Positions 27,653 through 36,944 of a stretch of DNA of 64,000 nt are shown here, piece after piece; positions within the stretch are counted from its first letter, which is position 1; each line of letters starts with the position of its first letter. Both the position numbers and the translations under genes were made by a program. Source of the DNA: Adhaeribacter aquaticus DSM 16391 (lineage in GTDB: Bacteria > Bacteroidota > Bacteroidia > Cytophagales > Hymenobacteraceae). The notes under the pieces were generated by a model. That model made no database searches. It had not been told where the DNA came from and saw only the letters and a list, made by a program, of their open reading frames with translations. Location of the stretch: assembly GCF_000473365.1 (NCBI RefSeq), contig NZ_KI421517.1, positions 4,662,296-4,726,295 of the forward strand, given 5' to 3'.

Positions 27653-29524
27653 TTAAAAAGTAACTGTAAATTCACTACCAACGAATGGTTTACTTATCAA
27701 GGTTATTTGTCCGCCAAAAGTTTCTATTTGATTTTTTATGATAAATAAACCAACCCCTTTACTATCGTAGCCTTTGTGGAATATCTTTTTCAGTTTGAAA
27801 ACCTGGTTCCCGTATTTTTCCAGGTCAATACCCAAACCATTGTCTTTGACCTGTAAAACCATTCTGCCTTTTTCCCGGCGGGTTTTTATCTGAATATGGG
27901 GCTGTACATCGGTACGGCTGTATTTAATAGCATTACTAATCAGATTATACAAAATACTTTCCAGGTATACCTTAGGGTAGCTTATTTCCGGCTCTTCCAG
28001 GTCCTCCTCCACTATTATATTTCTTTCCTTTATCTGAGCCTTAAAATTCACATAGTGGCTGTTAATAATATCCTGCACATTGCAATTCTCAAACTGAATA
28101 TTTTTATTTAGGCGGACCTCCACAATCTTCATCAGTTCATCCAGGGTAGAAAGCAGATTGCTACTCGTATCCCGCAGCATGTCATAATAAGGTACATGTG
28201 CAACATCAGGGCAGCTATCAGGCAAAACATCTAGCAGCATTTTAATATTTCCTGCCGGACCACGTAAGTTATGGGCTACAATTCGGTTAAATTCTTCTAA
28301 TTGCCCTATCTTATGTTCCAGGTCCAGAGATAGCGTGTTAAGCGAATCGTTTTTCCACTCCAGTTCAGATATAAGTTCTTTGGTTTTAGAAATATCTACA
28401 ATCTGAGAAATAAAATATTGCGGCTCATTATTTTCCCATACCAGAGACACCGATAATAAAGCCCAGATATAATGTCCGTTCTTAAGAATATACCGTTTCT
28501 CCAGCTGGTAATTATCAATTTCCTTATTAAGCATTTGCTGCACAAAGCCCATATCAGCTGCCAGATCGTCTGGATGAGTAATATCCTGAAAAGTCAGGGA
28601 AAGCAATTCTGCTCTTGAATAGCCAAGCATTTGCAGTAAAGCCGGATTTACATCTTGCCAGGAGCCGCTCGGATCAACTAAAGCAATACCAATAGTGGAG
28701 AAATGAAAAGCACTGGAGAAAGTACTTTCGGTGATGCGGAGGGCTTCCTGAAAAACTTTAGTAGCATGTATATCCCGAATGGTACCCACGAGCCGTAACG
28801 GAATTCCTTCCGGCGACCGGACTAAGGCCTTACCGGATGTCAGGAGCCATCGGTAATTACCATCTTTGCAAAGCAAACGGTGTTCTATATGGTATCCGGG
28901 AGTAGTACCGTTTAGGTGTTTTTCAATTTCTGCAAATACGCGCGGACGATCATCGGGATGAATGGCATTCTGCCAGGCTTCCAACTTATTTTCAACTTCA
29001 CCGGGGCTATAACCTAATAAACCTTTCCAGTAATCCGAAAAATAAAGATCCTGGCTTTGGGTATCCCAATCCCAAACGCCCAGTTCACTACCTTCCAGGG
29101 CTAAGTGCCAACGTTCTTCACTTTTCTTCAGGTCCTGATCGAGCTTATGTTTTTCGGTAATATCTAAAAAAGTAGATATAACAAATAATTCGTCGTTTAT
29201 CTTAAATGGACGGGAGTTAAGGCGAATCCATATTAGTTCTCCTTCGCCTAAATCTATTCCCATTATAACATTATTCTGAGGAATTCCTGTTCTTAGCGTA
29301 ATAATACCTGGTAAGTCATCTTCCTGAAAAGTATCACCATCTGTCGTAATTCTCCTCCAACCACTCGGCAATGGAACTTCGCCTTTTATCTGCTCTTTAG
29401 AAAGCCTTGATATTTTTGTTACCTGTTCATTGAATTCTACAATTTCACCTTGAGCATTCCTAATGATTACGCCTTCAGCAATTGTATCAAAAACTGTCTT
29501 AAAAAAAATATTATCCGTGGACAA
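27653..29524 (-). CDS. Cytosolic PAS-PAS-PAS sensor histidine kinase
   Basis: A 623-residue kinase without membrane segments. PAS1 (about 8-125, FDTIAEGVIIRNAQGEIVEFN), PAS2/PAC of the PAS_3 type (about 135-255, GVWDWDTQSQDLYFSDYW, HPDDRPRVFAEI) and PAS3 (about 265-385, GIALVDPSGSWQDVNPALL). The DHp helix is variant: EEFNRIVAHNLRGPAGNIKML, with the phospho-His in AHNLRGP. HATPase has NLISNAIKYSR, VKDNGLGIDL and KGVGLFIIKNQIE. The start is TTG: AGGAG lies six bases upstream of TTG at 29524, and no ATG occurs before PAS1, so the TTG is well supported. Operon with the receiver downstream. Confidence 0.92.
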   Translation of the reverse strand: MSTDNIFFKTVFDTIAEGVIIRNAQGEIVEFNEQVTKISRLSKEQIKGEVPLPSGWRRITTDGDTFQEDDLPGIITLRTGIPQNNVIMGIDLGEGELIWIRLNSRPFKINDELFVISTFLDITEKHKLDQDLKKSEERWHLALEGSELGVWDWDTQSQDLYFSDYWKGLLGYSPGEVENKLEAWQNAIHPDDRPRVFAEIEKHLNGTTPGYHIEHRLLCKDGNYRWLLTSGKALVRSPEGIPLRLVGTIRDIHATKVFQEALRITESTFSSAFHFSTIGIALVDPSGSWQDVNPALLQMLGYSRAELLSLTFQDITHPDDLAADMGFVQQMLNKEIDNYQLEKRYILKNGHYIWALLSVSLVWENNEPQYFISQIVDISKTKELISELEWKNDSLNTLSLDLEHKIGQLEEFNRIVAHNLRGPAGNIKMLLDVLPDSCPDVAHVPYYDMLRDTSSNLLSTLDELMKIVEVRLNKNIQFENCNVQDIINSHYVNFKAQIKERNIIVEEDLEEPEISYPKVYLESILYNLISNAIKYSRTDVQPHIQIKTRREKGRMVLQVKDNGLGIDLEKYGNQVFKLKKIFHKGYDSKGVGLFIIKNQIETFGGQITLISKPFVGSEFTVTF

Positions 29525-29975
29525 CTGAAACTCCTATTAATTTAATTATTATTTAAAATAAGTCAATTATTTTTGATTAATCTATATTATATCACCTATA
29601 GCATTAAAATTATTTGAAAATTATTGAACAGTATAGGAAATATACCATTTTTATAAATATCAACTTCTAACTTAACATACTTTACAATTTATAATTATTA
29701 GTTAATTTAACGAACCTTTAAAATATTTAATTTTCTAAAATCTTATTCTTTGTTCTACTACTTCTAATTATAACTGCTCCACAGGCACCTATACTATCAG
29801 GTATAAACAACCCATTTTTACTTTTAAAGAAGAATTAAATAAGGGCCAATACCTCATGTGATTAAATAATTTCAACGGGTACAACCATTTACTTTATAAG
29901 CATAATTTTCACCTTACTTAACACATATTTGAAGGAGTAAATGATCCAAATTATTGGTTCGGGTTTCTTAAAATA
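29525..29975. other. Intergenic, no gene seen
   Basis: 450 bp, extremely AT-rich, between the kinase start and the fasciclin terminator. Holds the kinase promoter and the AGGAG ribosome-binding site (29531-29535, minus strand). Nothing else seen. Confidence 0.5.
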
Positions 29976-30010
29976 AAAAAGCCCTTACCAATATATGGCA
30001 GGGCTTTTCA
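29976..30010 (-). terminator. Terminator of the fasciclin gene
   Basis: Imperfect hairpin (AAAAGCCCTTACCA facing TGGCAGGGCTTTT) with a U-rich end on the minus strand, 28 bp beyond the fasciclin stop. Confidence 0.75.
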
Positions 30011-30037
30011 ATAATAATAGGATTGTACACCCACTAA

Positions 30038-30781
30038 TTAAGGATTGGTGCGGGCCGGAACAGGATTTATAATATTATCTACAATATGCACCACCCCGTC
30101 AGAGGCTTTCACATTAGCATTTAATATAATAGCTCCGCCAATATTTGTGGTACCGGCTGGTGTAGTACCAACAGGCAAATATCGGCTAGGATCATTACTT
30201 AATGATACTAAATTACTTCTACCAAATTGGTTAGTAAAAATCCGACCAGAAACAACGTGCGCTTGCAGCATACTAGCTAAAGCTGCTTTTCCTTCCGGTT
30301 CTAACATAGCCATCATTTTTTCTCTTGGTACCCGGGCAAAAGCAGCATTTGTTGGCGCAAAAATAGTTACTCTTTCCTGTTGATCGATAGCATTTACTAA
30401 GTCAGCTTTTTCTAAAAGCGTAACAAAGGTGGTATGGTTAGGGCTTTTTCTCAACAAAGAAAGCGCATCATATTTCTTTGTTTTTGCAATATCATCGAAT
30501 AAATCTTTATTAAGCACTTTATCTTCTGTATTAGTATAAATCATGTCTAATAATTCAGAAGAACCAGCAACAGATGCTGTAGTAGAATAAGTGCCAGCAT
30601 TAGAACTTACTCCTGTAGCATTATAAGAGGAGGTGCCAGTGTCCGTCATACCTCCGCTTCTTACAGAACTTTGCATATCGGTGCCAGTACTAGCAGCCAT
30701 ATTGTTGGAACTGGAGCAGCTAAACATAGTCAGCGCCGCTACTGCCAAAGCTGCCATTGGTTTATAAATTATCTTTTTCAT
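30038..30781 (-). CDS. Fasciclin-domain lipoprotein
   Basis: A 247-residue secreted lipoprotein. The signal peptide MKKIIYKPMAALAVAALTMF ends in a lipobox Cys (FSC), followed by a Ser/Thr/Gly-rich linker (about 20-80). One FAS1 domain (about 110-245) contains KYDALSLLRKSPNHTTFVTLL, RVTIFAPTNAAFARV, LQAHVVSGR and DGVVHIVDNIINPV, the two conserved FAS1 blocks. Likely surface or periplasmic adhesion; partner unknown. I chose the ATG at 30781, which gives a normal MKK signal; a TTG at 30796 only adds five residues. Monocistronic, with its own terminator. Confidence 0.93.
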   Translation of the reverse strand: MKKIIYKPMAALAVAALTMFSCSSSNNMAASTGTDMQSSVRSGGMTDTGTSSYNATGVSSNAGTYSTTASVAGSSELLDMIYTNTEDKVLNKDLFDDIAKTKKYDALSLLRKSPNHTTFVTLLEKADLVNAIDQQERVTIFAPTNAAFARVPREKMMAMLEPEGKAALASMLQAHVVSGRIFTNQFGRSNLVSLSNDPSRYLPVGTTPAGTTNIGGAIILNANVKASDGVVHIVDNIINPVPARTNP

Positions 30782-31201
30782 AGTTAATAAAATCAATTAA
30801 AATTAAACTTTACCAAGATATACCCTTTATCTTTCAAGTTATATTTTACTGATTTAAAAAATATAAGTTTAATTTTATGAGCCTAAAATTTTATTAAACC
30901 ATTAATTATCTGCTGTTTTTAAAAATATAGCTATAAATTCAGCAAATCATATTTATTAATTTTCTAAATATTAGACATAATTAAAATTGTATAATTTATA
31001 TATAATAGCATTAAAATAAAACTATAAATATTATATAAAACCAATTATATTTTAAATAAAATTTTACCCCAAAGAAAAAGGTTAAAAAAAACCTCCACCA
31101 GGAAATGCCTTAGCACTCCTAAATGTGGAGCAAAAGATTTCTTACCCAAAGAAGCGCTTCAGCTAATAGAAATTTTGGTTAAAGTAAATAGGAAGGTAAG
31201 T
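30782..31201. other. Intergenic, no gene seen
   Basis: 420 bp, one of the most AT-rich stretches here, upstream of the fasciclin gene. No open frame or obvious hairpin. Confidence 0.5.
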
Positions 31202-31765
31202 CTATCCCGCTGAAGATAGTCTGCACGCTTTGCAAAATAAAGCCAGCGATGCAATTTCCCGCAAAATTTGTTGGTGGTATTTATCAGCTGAAATATCTGA
31301 CTCTGCACCAGCTTGCTGCATTTGTACCCGCCTGGTTTCCAACTCGGCTAATAAGGCTTGCTGGGTTTGCTTTACAAAAGGTAAACTAAGGGGTTTTAAA
31401 CTGGAATTATAAAGCTGCTGCCGGTATTTCCGGGCATACAATTCCAATAAATCAAGCTCCATTTGCGCATATTTTAACAAAATTTCAGTTCCCTCCCCTT
31501 CGTGCAACCAGGAGTGCTCCGGAACAAAGACTACTGTAACCGCAGAATTTACATCCGAAAGCTTCTTGGCGGTAGCACCAGATAACGCAGGGTGAAAAGT
31601 AAGCTTTGCTACTAAATGGTAAGTTAATCCGGGTTCATTTACAGGTGGCTCTGCTTTAAAATCTAATACCGTAAGTTTATAATTTTCCTGCCATTCCAGT
31701 TTTTCCTGTCCATACGTGTTCAAGGCAAAAAATAACAGAAAGACAAAAAATACATTTTTAAGCAT
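31202..31765 (-). CDS. Secreted DUF922-like protein lacking the zinc motif
   Basis: A 187-residue exported protein with signal peptide MLKNVFFVFLLFFALNTYGQ. It keeps the shape of Bacteroidota DUF922-type putative Zn-dependent proteases: a WQENYKLTVLDFKAEPP start strand, then VTVVFVPEHSWLHEG and a helix ending LDLLELYARKYRQQL. In active relatives the helix begins with an HEQxH motif; here that stretch reads LLKYAQMELDLLELYARK, so both histidines and the glutamate are gone. Probably a non-catalytic derivative. Family assignment is from memory of the pattern. ATG at 31765 chosen over GTG at 31777. Confidence 0.6.
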   Translation of the reverse strand: MLKNVFFVFLLFFALNTYGQEKLEWQENYKLTVLDFKAEPPVNEPGLTYHLVAKLTFHPALSGATAKKLSDVNSAVTVVFVPEHSWLHEGEGTEILLKYAQMELDLLELYARKYRQQLYNSSLKPLSLPFVKQTQQALLAELETRRVQMQQAGAESDISADKYHQQILREIASLALFCKACRLSSAG

Positions 31766-31868
31766 AAGCAAAAGCACCAGAATTAACTAAAACTACCTCA
31801 AATATAGGAGCAGTCCCACTATCAATAAAAATTAAAAATAAAGTAATGAATTACTATTACAGGAAGAA

Positions 31869-31905
31869 TAAAAAAAGCCAGCTGTTTTAAGTTAGCTGGC
31901 TTTTA
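31869..31905 (-). terminator. Terminator after the MG2/TonB-plug gene
   Basis: Hairpin AAAAAGCCAGCT/AGCTGGCTTTT with a T run on both strands, 9 bp beyond the minus-strand stop at 31914. Confidence 0.85.
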
Positions 31906-31913
31906 TACTTAAA

Positions 31914-34373
31914 CTAAAGATTACGTTTTTTATTTGTTACAGCAAAAGTAGCTTCACCACTTCCTGGCTTACCATCATCCGAAATACCTTCGGCAATTGC
32001 CTGATACCTAGTAGTCCGATCTGCGGTGTAAAAAGTAACAGTAGCTTTGCCTTGAGCATCTGTTTTCACACTTGGGTTCCAATAAATTGTAGAACGCAAA
32101 TCTGGCTCATTCCCGGCTGGTGCCTGTCCTTCGTATTGCGGGCTATAAAACTCCCTCACTTTGCTGTAACCACGAGCATTATGCACAATAATATATGTTC
32201 CTGGCTTAACCTCTCCTTGGTCTTCGTTAGTACGTTGGGTAAATAGCGCTATCACGCCTCCTGAAGCCCGTCCACCATAAATAGCGGCACTAGACATATT
32301 CTTCAAAATTTCTATTCGGCTAATATCAAATTGATTTAAACTATTAAGTGTACTTTCCGAAATAGGCATACCATCCAGTAAATACAAGGGAGAATTTTGC
32401 TGCCCCCGAATACTAGCTCGAAATTGATTTTGACCAGTCCGGAAAACCTGCAAACCAGCTACCCGCCCCTGTAAACTTTCTAAAATATTTCCGGAAGGTG
32501 CAATAGCCAATTCTCTTCTATTTAAAACCACATCTGCTTTCTGATGCAAGGTAAAAGGAACATACATATCCTTTTCACCTTTTATTTCTACATTAGGCAA
32601 TAGAATACTTCGAAGGGTATAATTGGTATTGGCTTCTGCAACACTGGCTAACTGGTGGTTACTGGCCTTAATGAAATTATTATCTATATTAGCCAGCAGG
32701 TTATTGTACCAGGGCTCATTAAAACCTGAAGCCTGCGGCACAAAATTATTGTCGTCCATTTTAACTAATAGGTTATGGCGGCGGCCGCGGGCATCTGTTC
32801 CCTGAACAACCATATCTACATTACCGGTAAAATCAAAACCATTAAAAGCAAACTGGCCTTGTTTATCTGTTTCGGTTGTAATAAAGGAAGTTGTCTGGCC
32901 TTGCAAATACAACAAAGCCTCGCCTCCTTCTACCGCCTTTCCTTTGTTGGTTACTAATTTACCCTTAATAGATAAACCTTCTTCATTAGGAAACTTAAGA
33001 ACCGGAAAGGCACCGTTAGCTATTTCTTTCCAGCCAAACCGCCGCCATCCCTGCGTCATTAGCAGGTAGTTTAAAGCAGTTCTTCGCTCCTGACTACTTT
33101 TTTCAAAATAATATCCCGGCTGTTCTACATATCCTTTTAAATCAGAAGTCAGCAACAAATAAGATTTAATATTCTGACTATTTTTACCATACTTTACCAA
33201 ATCGGCATCGATAACCGCCAACGATAAATCAGCAGAAACAGGATTTCCCCTTCTATCGTTTGCAGCCACCAACATGGTTACTTTTTCCCTATTGTTATAA
33301 GCTGTTTTATCTGCTGTTAGGGTTACTGTCAAATCCTCCTGATTATAAACAAAAGCCAGTCTTTCTGCCAGCGGCTCGCCGGTAGCCCGGGCTAAATTAA
33401 ACCGGATAATACCACCCGGAAATTTCTCCGTGTCAATATTTTTCCGGAGTACTTCCCCAGATTTTATATTTATATTTTCAGCATAAACAATGGCATCCCG
33501 ACTAATTCCAGTTAATACTAAAGGCTCTGAATTAGTAGTATTTGCTGCTATAGTAATTGCTAGCGTCCTGGCATCTGGTGTTTCGTTTAAACTTAAAACA
33601 TAACCTGATGGTTTAGCCGCTGGCAACGGATACGTGGTTGTTTTACCTTCTTTAGTTTTTACTTTGGCTATATATCGCTTACCAACTTGTGGCTGCAAGG
33701 TGAAAGCACCCATACCAAGGTGAGCATCCGAAAAATCCGCCTGCTTGTTTCCCTGTTCATCGAAAACAGCGCCTGCAACAGGTACTCCTGCTCCGTTTGC
33801 CGCAGTAGCTTTAAAGGCCACCTGGCTCTTTAATCCTGCTACCAAATCACCGCCTTCCGGAAAAAACTGCAAATCTATCGCTCCTGAAGCAAGGGCCGCT
33901 ATTGCCTTTTCATCATTTGCCCCCACTATTTTTATCTCCTTATTAAAGAAGCTTTCTTCTCCTAAATTCCGCATCCATTGGGTATAGGCTACTAACCGAT
34001 ACTCGCCGGCTGGCAAATCCATTGGCAATTGAACATCACCTTTTGCTTTCCCATTTTCAGCTTTTAAGGTTAGTCGCTCTACTGCCTGATTTTTACCATT
34101 CATTAAATCTACATACAACACACCACTTTTGGTGGAGGGTCTGAGATTGGTCGCATCCACTACATAACCTTTCATCCAAATAGATTGACCGGGAGCATAA
34201 TAAGGCTTATCTAGTTGCAGGTACACCTTTTCGGGCGAATACTGGTTCCGGAATGTTTCCAGATTAGCTTTTATCTCTTTTAGCAAATTGGCGGGCGGGT
34301 TGGCAAATGCTAAAATAGCCAGCAATAAAACTGGCAATATATATCTGAATTGTTTTATTTTATTTTTATTCAT
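31914..34373 (-). CDS. Secreted MG2 / carboxypeptidase-regulatory / TonB-plug domain protein (no barrel)
   Basis: An 819-residue envelope protein common in Bacteroidota and usually annotated as TonB-dependent receptor plug protein. The signal peptide is about residues 1-24. An alpha-2-macroglobulin-like MG2 domain follows (EKVYLQLDKPYYAPGQSIWMKGYVVD). A macroglobulin-like middle has AYNNREKVTMLVAANDRRGNPVSADLSLAV, and a carboxypeptidase-regulatory fold lies near 480-550. A TonB plug (NILESLQGRVAGLQV, SPLYLLDGMPIS, SRIEILKNMSSAAIYGGRASGGVIAL) sits near 625-725. The 22-strand barrel of true receptors is missing, so it is not a classical transporter. Ligand unknown. Single gene with its own terminator. 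Confidence 0.88.
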   Translation of the reverse strand: MNKNKIKQFRYILPVLLLAILAFANPPANLLKEIKANLETFRNQYSPEKVYLQLDKPYYAPGQSIWMKGYVVDATNLRPSTKSGVLYVDLMNGKNQAVERLTLKAENGKAKGDVQLPMDLPAGEYRLVAYTQWMRNLGEESFFNKEIKIVGANDEKAIAALASGAIDLQFFPEGGDLVAGLKSQVAFKATAANGAGVPVAGAVFDEQGNKQADFSDAHLGMGAFTLQPQVGKRYIAKVKTKEGKTTTYPLPAAKPSGYVLSLNETPDARTLAITIAANTTNSEPLVLTGISRDAIVYAENINIKSGEVLRKNIDTEKFPGGIIRFNLARATGEPLAERLAFVYNQEDLTVTLTADKTAYNNREKVTMLVAANDRRGNPVSADLSLAVIDADLVKYGKNSQNIKSYLLLTSDLKGYVEQPGYYFEKSSQERRTALNYLLMTQGWRRFGWKEIANGAFPVLKFPNEEGLSIKGKLVTNKGKAVEGGEALLYLQGQTTSFITTETDKQGQFAFNGFDFTGNVDMVVQGTDARGRRHNLLVKMDDNNFVPQASGFNEPWYNNLLANIDNNFIKASNHQLASVAEANTNYTLRSILLPNVEIKGEKDMYVPFTLHQKADVVLNRRELAIAPSGNILESLQGRVAGLQVFRTGQNQFRASIRGQQNSPLYLLDGMPISESTLNSLNQFDISRIEILKNMSSAAIYGGRASGGVIALFTQRTNEDQGEVKPGTYIIVHNARGYSKVREFYSPQYEGQAPAGNEPDLRSTIYWNPSVKTDAQGKATVTFYTADRTTRYQAIAEGISDDGKPGSGEATFAVTNKKRNL

Positions 34374-34702
34374 ACCTCTCCTATTATATCAATAAGCCCA
34401 AGGCTTATCTTCCTCTCTACAAGTACCATTATACGTACAACAATCATTCCTAAGTAAGTTTTAATTTTATTATTTTATATAATTTTTTAAATTTTTATAA
34501 ATTAAAACAAGTAGCCTACGGAACACAATTAATCCTATTTAATCCTCCCGTTATTTATATAGCAGAAGCTTAAAACAATGCGCAATGGCAGGCACTTTAA
34601 ATTTCTTAACCTTATTAAATACTTTACCCGTACAATTAAAGCTCCGGATTTATCTGGAGAAAAAATGAACATTGTTTAATATTAAATTAAGGAGATAGAA
34701 TA
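34374..34702. other. Divergent promoter region, no gene seen
   Basis: 329 bp between divergent starts, AT-rich. The only clear site is AAGGAG at 34690-34695, the ribosome-binding site of the next gene. Confidence 0.5.
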
Positions 34703-34990
34703 ATGAGAAATAACGGAGATGCCGAGAATTTAAACGACAGTTCAAGTAAAGGAGTGGGTGTTAGTGGCCAGCAACCAGGGCCCATAGAAGGACCAGTAGC
34801 AGGTGGCGCAGATAACACCCGCGGCGAAAACAAACCCAGCCGGGAAGGAAGTGGCGAAGGAGCAAAAAAAGGAAAATCTCGTCCTGACTCAGATTATCCA
34901 CAAGGCACCCATGCAAACCCATCGAACACTACGCGCGGTGCCGACAGCTCAGATAAAGAATTCAAGAATAACCAACAAAATGCTGGTTAA
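34703..34990 (+). CDS. Small hydrophilic, disordered protein, 95 aa
   Basis: I do not recognise a family. The protein is rich in Gly, Asn, Ser, Asp and Lys (GVGVSGQQPGPIEGPVAGG, then REGSGEGAKKGKSRPDSD) with no hydrophobic core, so it is likely intrinsically disordered. The ATG follows a strong AAGGAG site, rare in this window, which supports the start and high translation. A terminator follows 29 bp after the stop. The composition recalls hydrophilin-like stress proteins, but that is only a composition argument. Confidence 0.75.
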   Translation: MRNNGDAENLNDSSSKGVGVSGQQPGPIEGPVAGGADNTRGENKPSREGSGEGAKKGKSRPDSDYPQGTHANPSNTTRGADSSDKEFKNNQQNAG

Positions 34991-35019
34991 AACAAAAATT
35001 CATTAAAAGGAACCTACCC

Positions 35020-35050
35020 AAAGCCGGAAAATGAATTTCCGGCTTTTTTT
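35020..35050 (+). terminator. Rho-independent terminator
   Basis: Stem AAAGCCGGAAA/TTTCCGGCTTT, 5-base loop and a T tail. Confidence 0.93.
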
Positions 35051-35275
35051 ATGGGCAGCAGTAAATTATAAAAAGAAGAATCTAGCCAATTATTTATCCT
35101 ATCCTTTACCTCCTGATTAAAAAGAAAAATTATATTTAAGCTCTTGCCCAGCGGATTATATTAAAATAATTACATTATTTAACCTCTCTAATTTATTTAA
35201 CGTTTATAAGGCAAATTATAATTGAGCAGGAAAAGTATTACCTGTTCGCCTTTAAAAAAACTAACCCTAATAACT

Positions 35276-35872
35276 ATGAAAAAGATTTTATTTATTTTTA
35301 GCTTGTTTATTTGCGTACAGGCCGCTAAAGCACAAGATGTTCATTTTGGCTTAAAAGCAGGCGTTAATGCCGCCAACCTTATTTACAAAAACCAGGGGGA
35401 AGCAGAATTTAAACCTGGGGTACACGGAGGTTTATTAGCTCATATTCATCTGTTTGACCACTTTGCTCTCCAGCCTGAAATTATTTACTCTGCCCAGGGC
35501 GCCAAACATGTATCCCATAATGCTGAAAACAAAACCAATTTAAATTATCTGAATGTACCAGTGCTGGTACAATATATGTTTAATAACGGTTTCCGATTAC
35601 AGGCTGGGCCACAAGTTGGCTTTCTGTTAAGTGCTAACCACGAAGTAAATGACATTAAAGCCAACCGGATTCAGAATTTTAAGTCCACAGATTTTTCAAT
35701 ACCTGTAGGTGTAAGCTATTTACATTCCTCTGGCTTAGGCGTAGATGCCCGCTGGACTTTTGGCATTACCAATATTAATAGTGTGGGCAATCGCTTACCA
35801 GATACCCGTAACAGTGTAGGGCAATTTGGACTATTTTATATGTTAAACTACGGACCAGGAAACCATCATTAA
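35276..35872 (+). CDS. Outer-membrane beta-barrel protein (porin family, OMP_b-brl type)
   Basis: A 198-residue exported protein. Signal peptide MKKILFIFSLFICVQAAKAQ, cleaved before DVHFGLKAGVN. Alternating strands typical of small eight-stranded barrels follow: FKPGVHGGLLAHIHLFDHFALQPEIIYSAQGAK, LNYLNVPVLVQYMF, FRLQAGPQVGFLL and DFSIPVGVSYLHSSGLGVDARWTFGITN. Start at the ATG 35276; an in-frame upstream TTG at 35222 would put 18 residues before the signal peptide. Single gene with terminator. Specific function unknown. Confidence 0.9.
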   Translation: MKKILFIFSLFICVQAAKAQDVHFGLKAGVNAANLIYKNQGEAEFKPGVHGGLLAHIHLFDHFALQPEIIYSAQGAKHVSHNAENKTNLNYLNVPVLVQYMFNNGFRLQAGPQVGFLLSANHEVNDIKANRIQNFKSTDFSIPVGVSYLHSSGLGVDARWTFGITNINSVGNRLPDTRNSVGQFGLFYMLNYGPGNHH

Positions 35873-35954
35873 CGCACTGGTAATTTCTACATGTACCTAA
35901 TCAACGACATGAAATAGGTTCTATAAATAAAGAGTTTAAAATTCGAAAAATTTT

Positions 35955-35996
35955 AAAAGCTGCTACCAACTTAAACTTAGTAGCAGCTTTTTCTTT
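35955..35996 (+). terminator. Rho-independent terminator
   Basis: Stem AAAAGCTGCTAC/GTAGCAGCTTTT with a 13-base loop and a T-rich tail. Confidence 0.9.
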
Positions 35997-36121
35997 CCTG
36001 GCCAATTATGCTTTAACTTAATTACCACCTGCTAAATATATAAATTAGCTGTAGTTGCCAGGTAATTTGTAATTTTACCTTTTCTAAACTTAACGCTACT
36101 CTTTCAGGCGCTGATCGTTTC

Positions 36122-36688
36122 ATGTCACATCGTCATTTTATTTTACATAAGCCCTTTGGTTATATCAGCCAGTTTAAAACGGATGCTAAAAAAAAGCTAT
36201 TGCTAGGCGAATTATATCCGTTTCCGGAAGGCACAATGGCCGTGGGCCGCTTAGATCAAGATAGCGAAGGGTTATTACTACTGACTACCGATGGGAAAGC
36301 CAGTAATTTTATTACCAGTTCTAAAATAGAAAAAGAATACTTTGCCCAGGTAGATGGTGATATTACTCCGGAAGCCATCGCCCATTTACAAAATGGCTTG
36401 GAAATAGGCTTGCGCAACATTAAATATGTAACCAAATCCTGTTCGGCTTATAAACTTGAAAATGAGCCGGAATTTGCTCCCCGTCCCCGTAAAATTCGGG
36501 ACGACAGGCATGGCCCCACCAGTTGGGTAGCAATAACCCTTACCGAAGGAAAAAACCGCCAGGTAAGAAAAATGACTGCTGCCGTGGGCTTTCCCACTTT
36601 ACGATTGATTCGGGTTAGGATAGGCAATATACATTTAAGCCATATGAAACCAGGGGAAGTAATTGAAGTGCCTGCTTTTGAATTATAA
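36122..36688 (+). CDS. rRNA pseudouridine synthase, RsuA/RluE family
   Basis: A 188-residue enzyme that isomerises a uridine in rRNA. FILHKPFGYIS is followed by the catalytic-Asp motif GRLDQDSEGLLLLTTDG, then KEYFAQVDGDI and the family end GKNRQVRKMTAAVGFPTLRLIRVRIG. The N-terminal S4 domain of RsuA/RluB is absent, as in RluE, so a 23S position such as that of RluE is the best guess. The exact site cannot be told from the sequence. Start at ATG 36122 (MSHRHFILHKPFGY). Confidence 0.93.
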   Translation: MSHRHFILHKPFGYISQFKTDAKKKLLLGELYPFPEGTMAVGRLDQDSEGLLLLTTDGKASNFITSSKIEKEYFAQVDGDITPEAIAHLQNGLEIGLRNIKYVTKSCSAYKLENEPEFAPRPRKIRDDRHGPTSWVAITLTEGKNRQVRKMTAAVGFPTLRLIRVRIGNIHLSHMKPGEVIEVPAFEL

Positions 36689-36944
36689 TTCCCTTACAGC
36701 CGTGTTTAAACTACCTAGGGAAATAGCAAGACATTTTTTGATTTTAGGGTAGGTCTAAATCTGAATTGATTCTTAGTAAGGATAAAATTATTCAAAGATT
36801 AATTTCATTAATGTAATAAGAACGTTTTCAAATTTATTATTATCTATATGTTAAACATTACTTATTAAGTAAGGATATGATTTAAATAAATTGAATATTT
36901 GCTTTTGCTACTTAAATTTGAAAGCAAACCCAGATCTACCATAC

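Noticed and set aside
34803-35006. Alternative frame overlapping the disordered 95-residue gene
   Set aside because: Frame-shifted shadow; the AAGGAG site supports the other frame.
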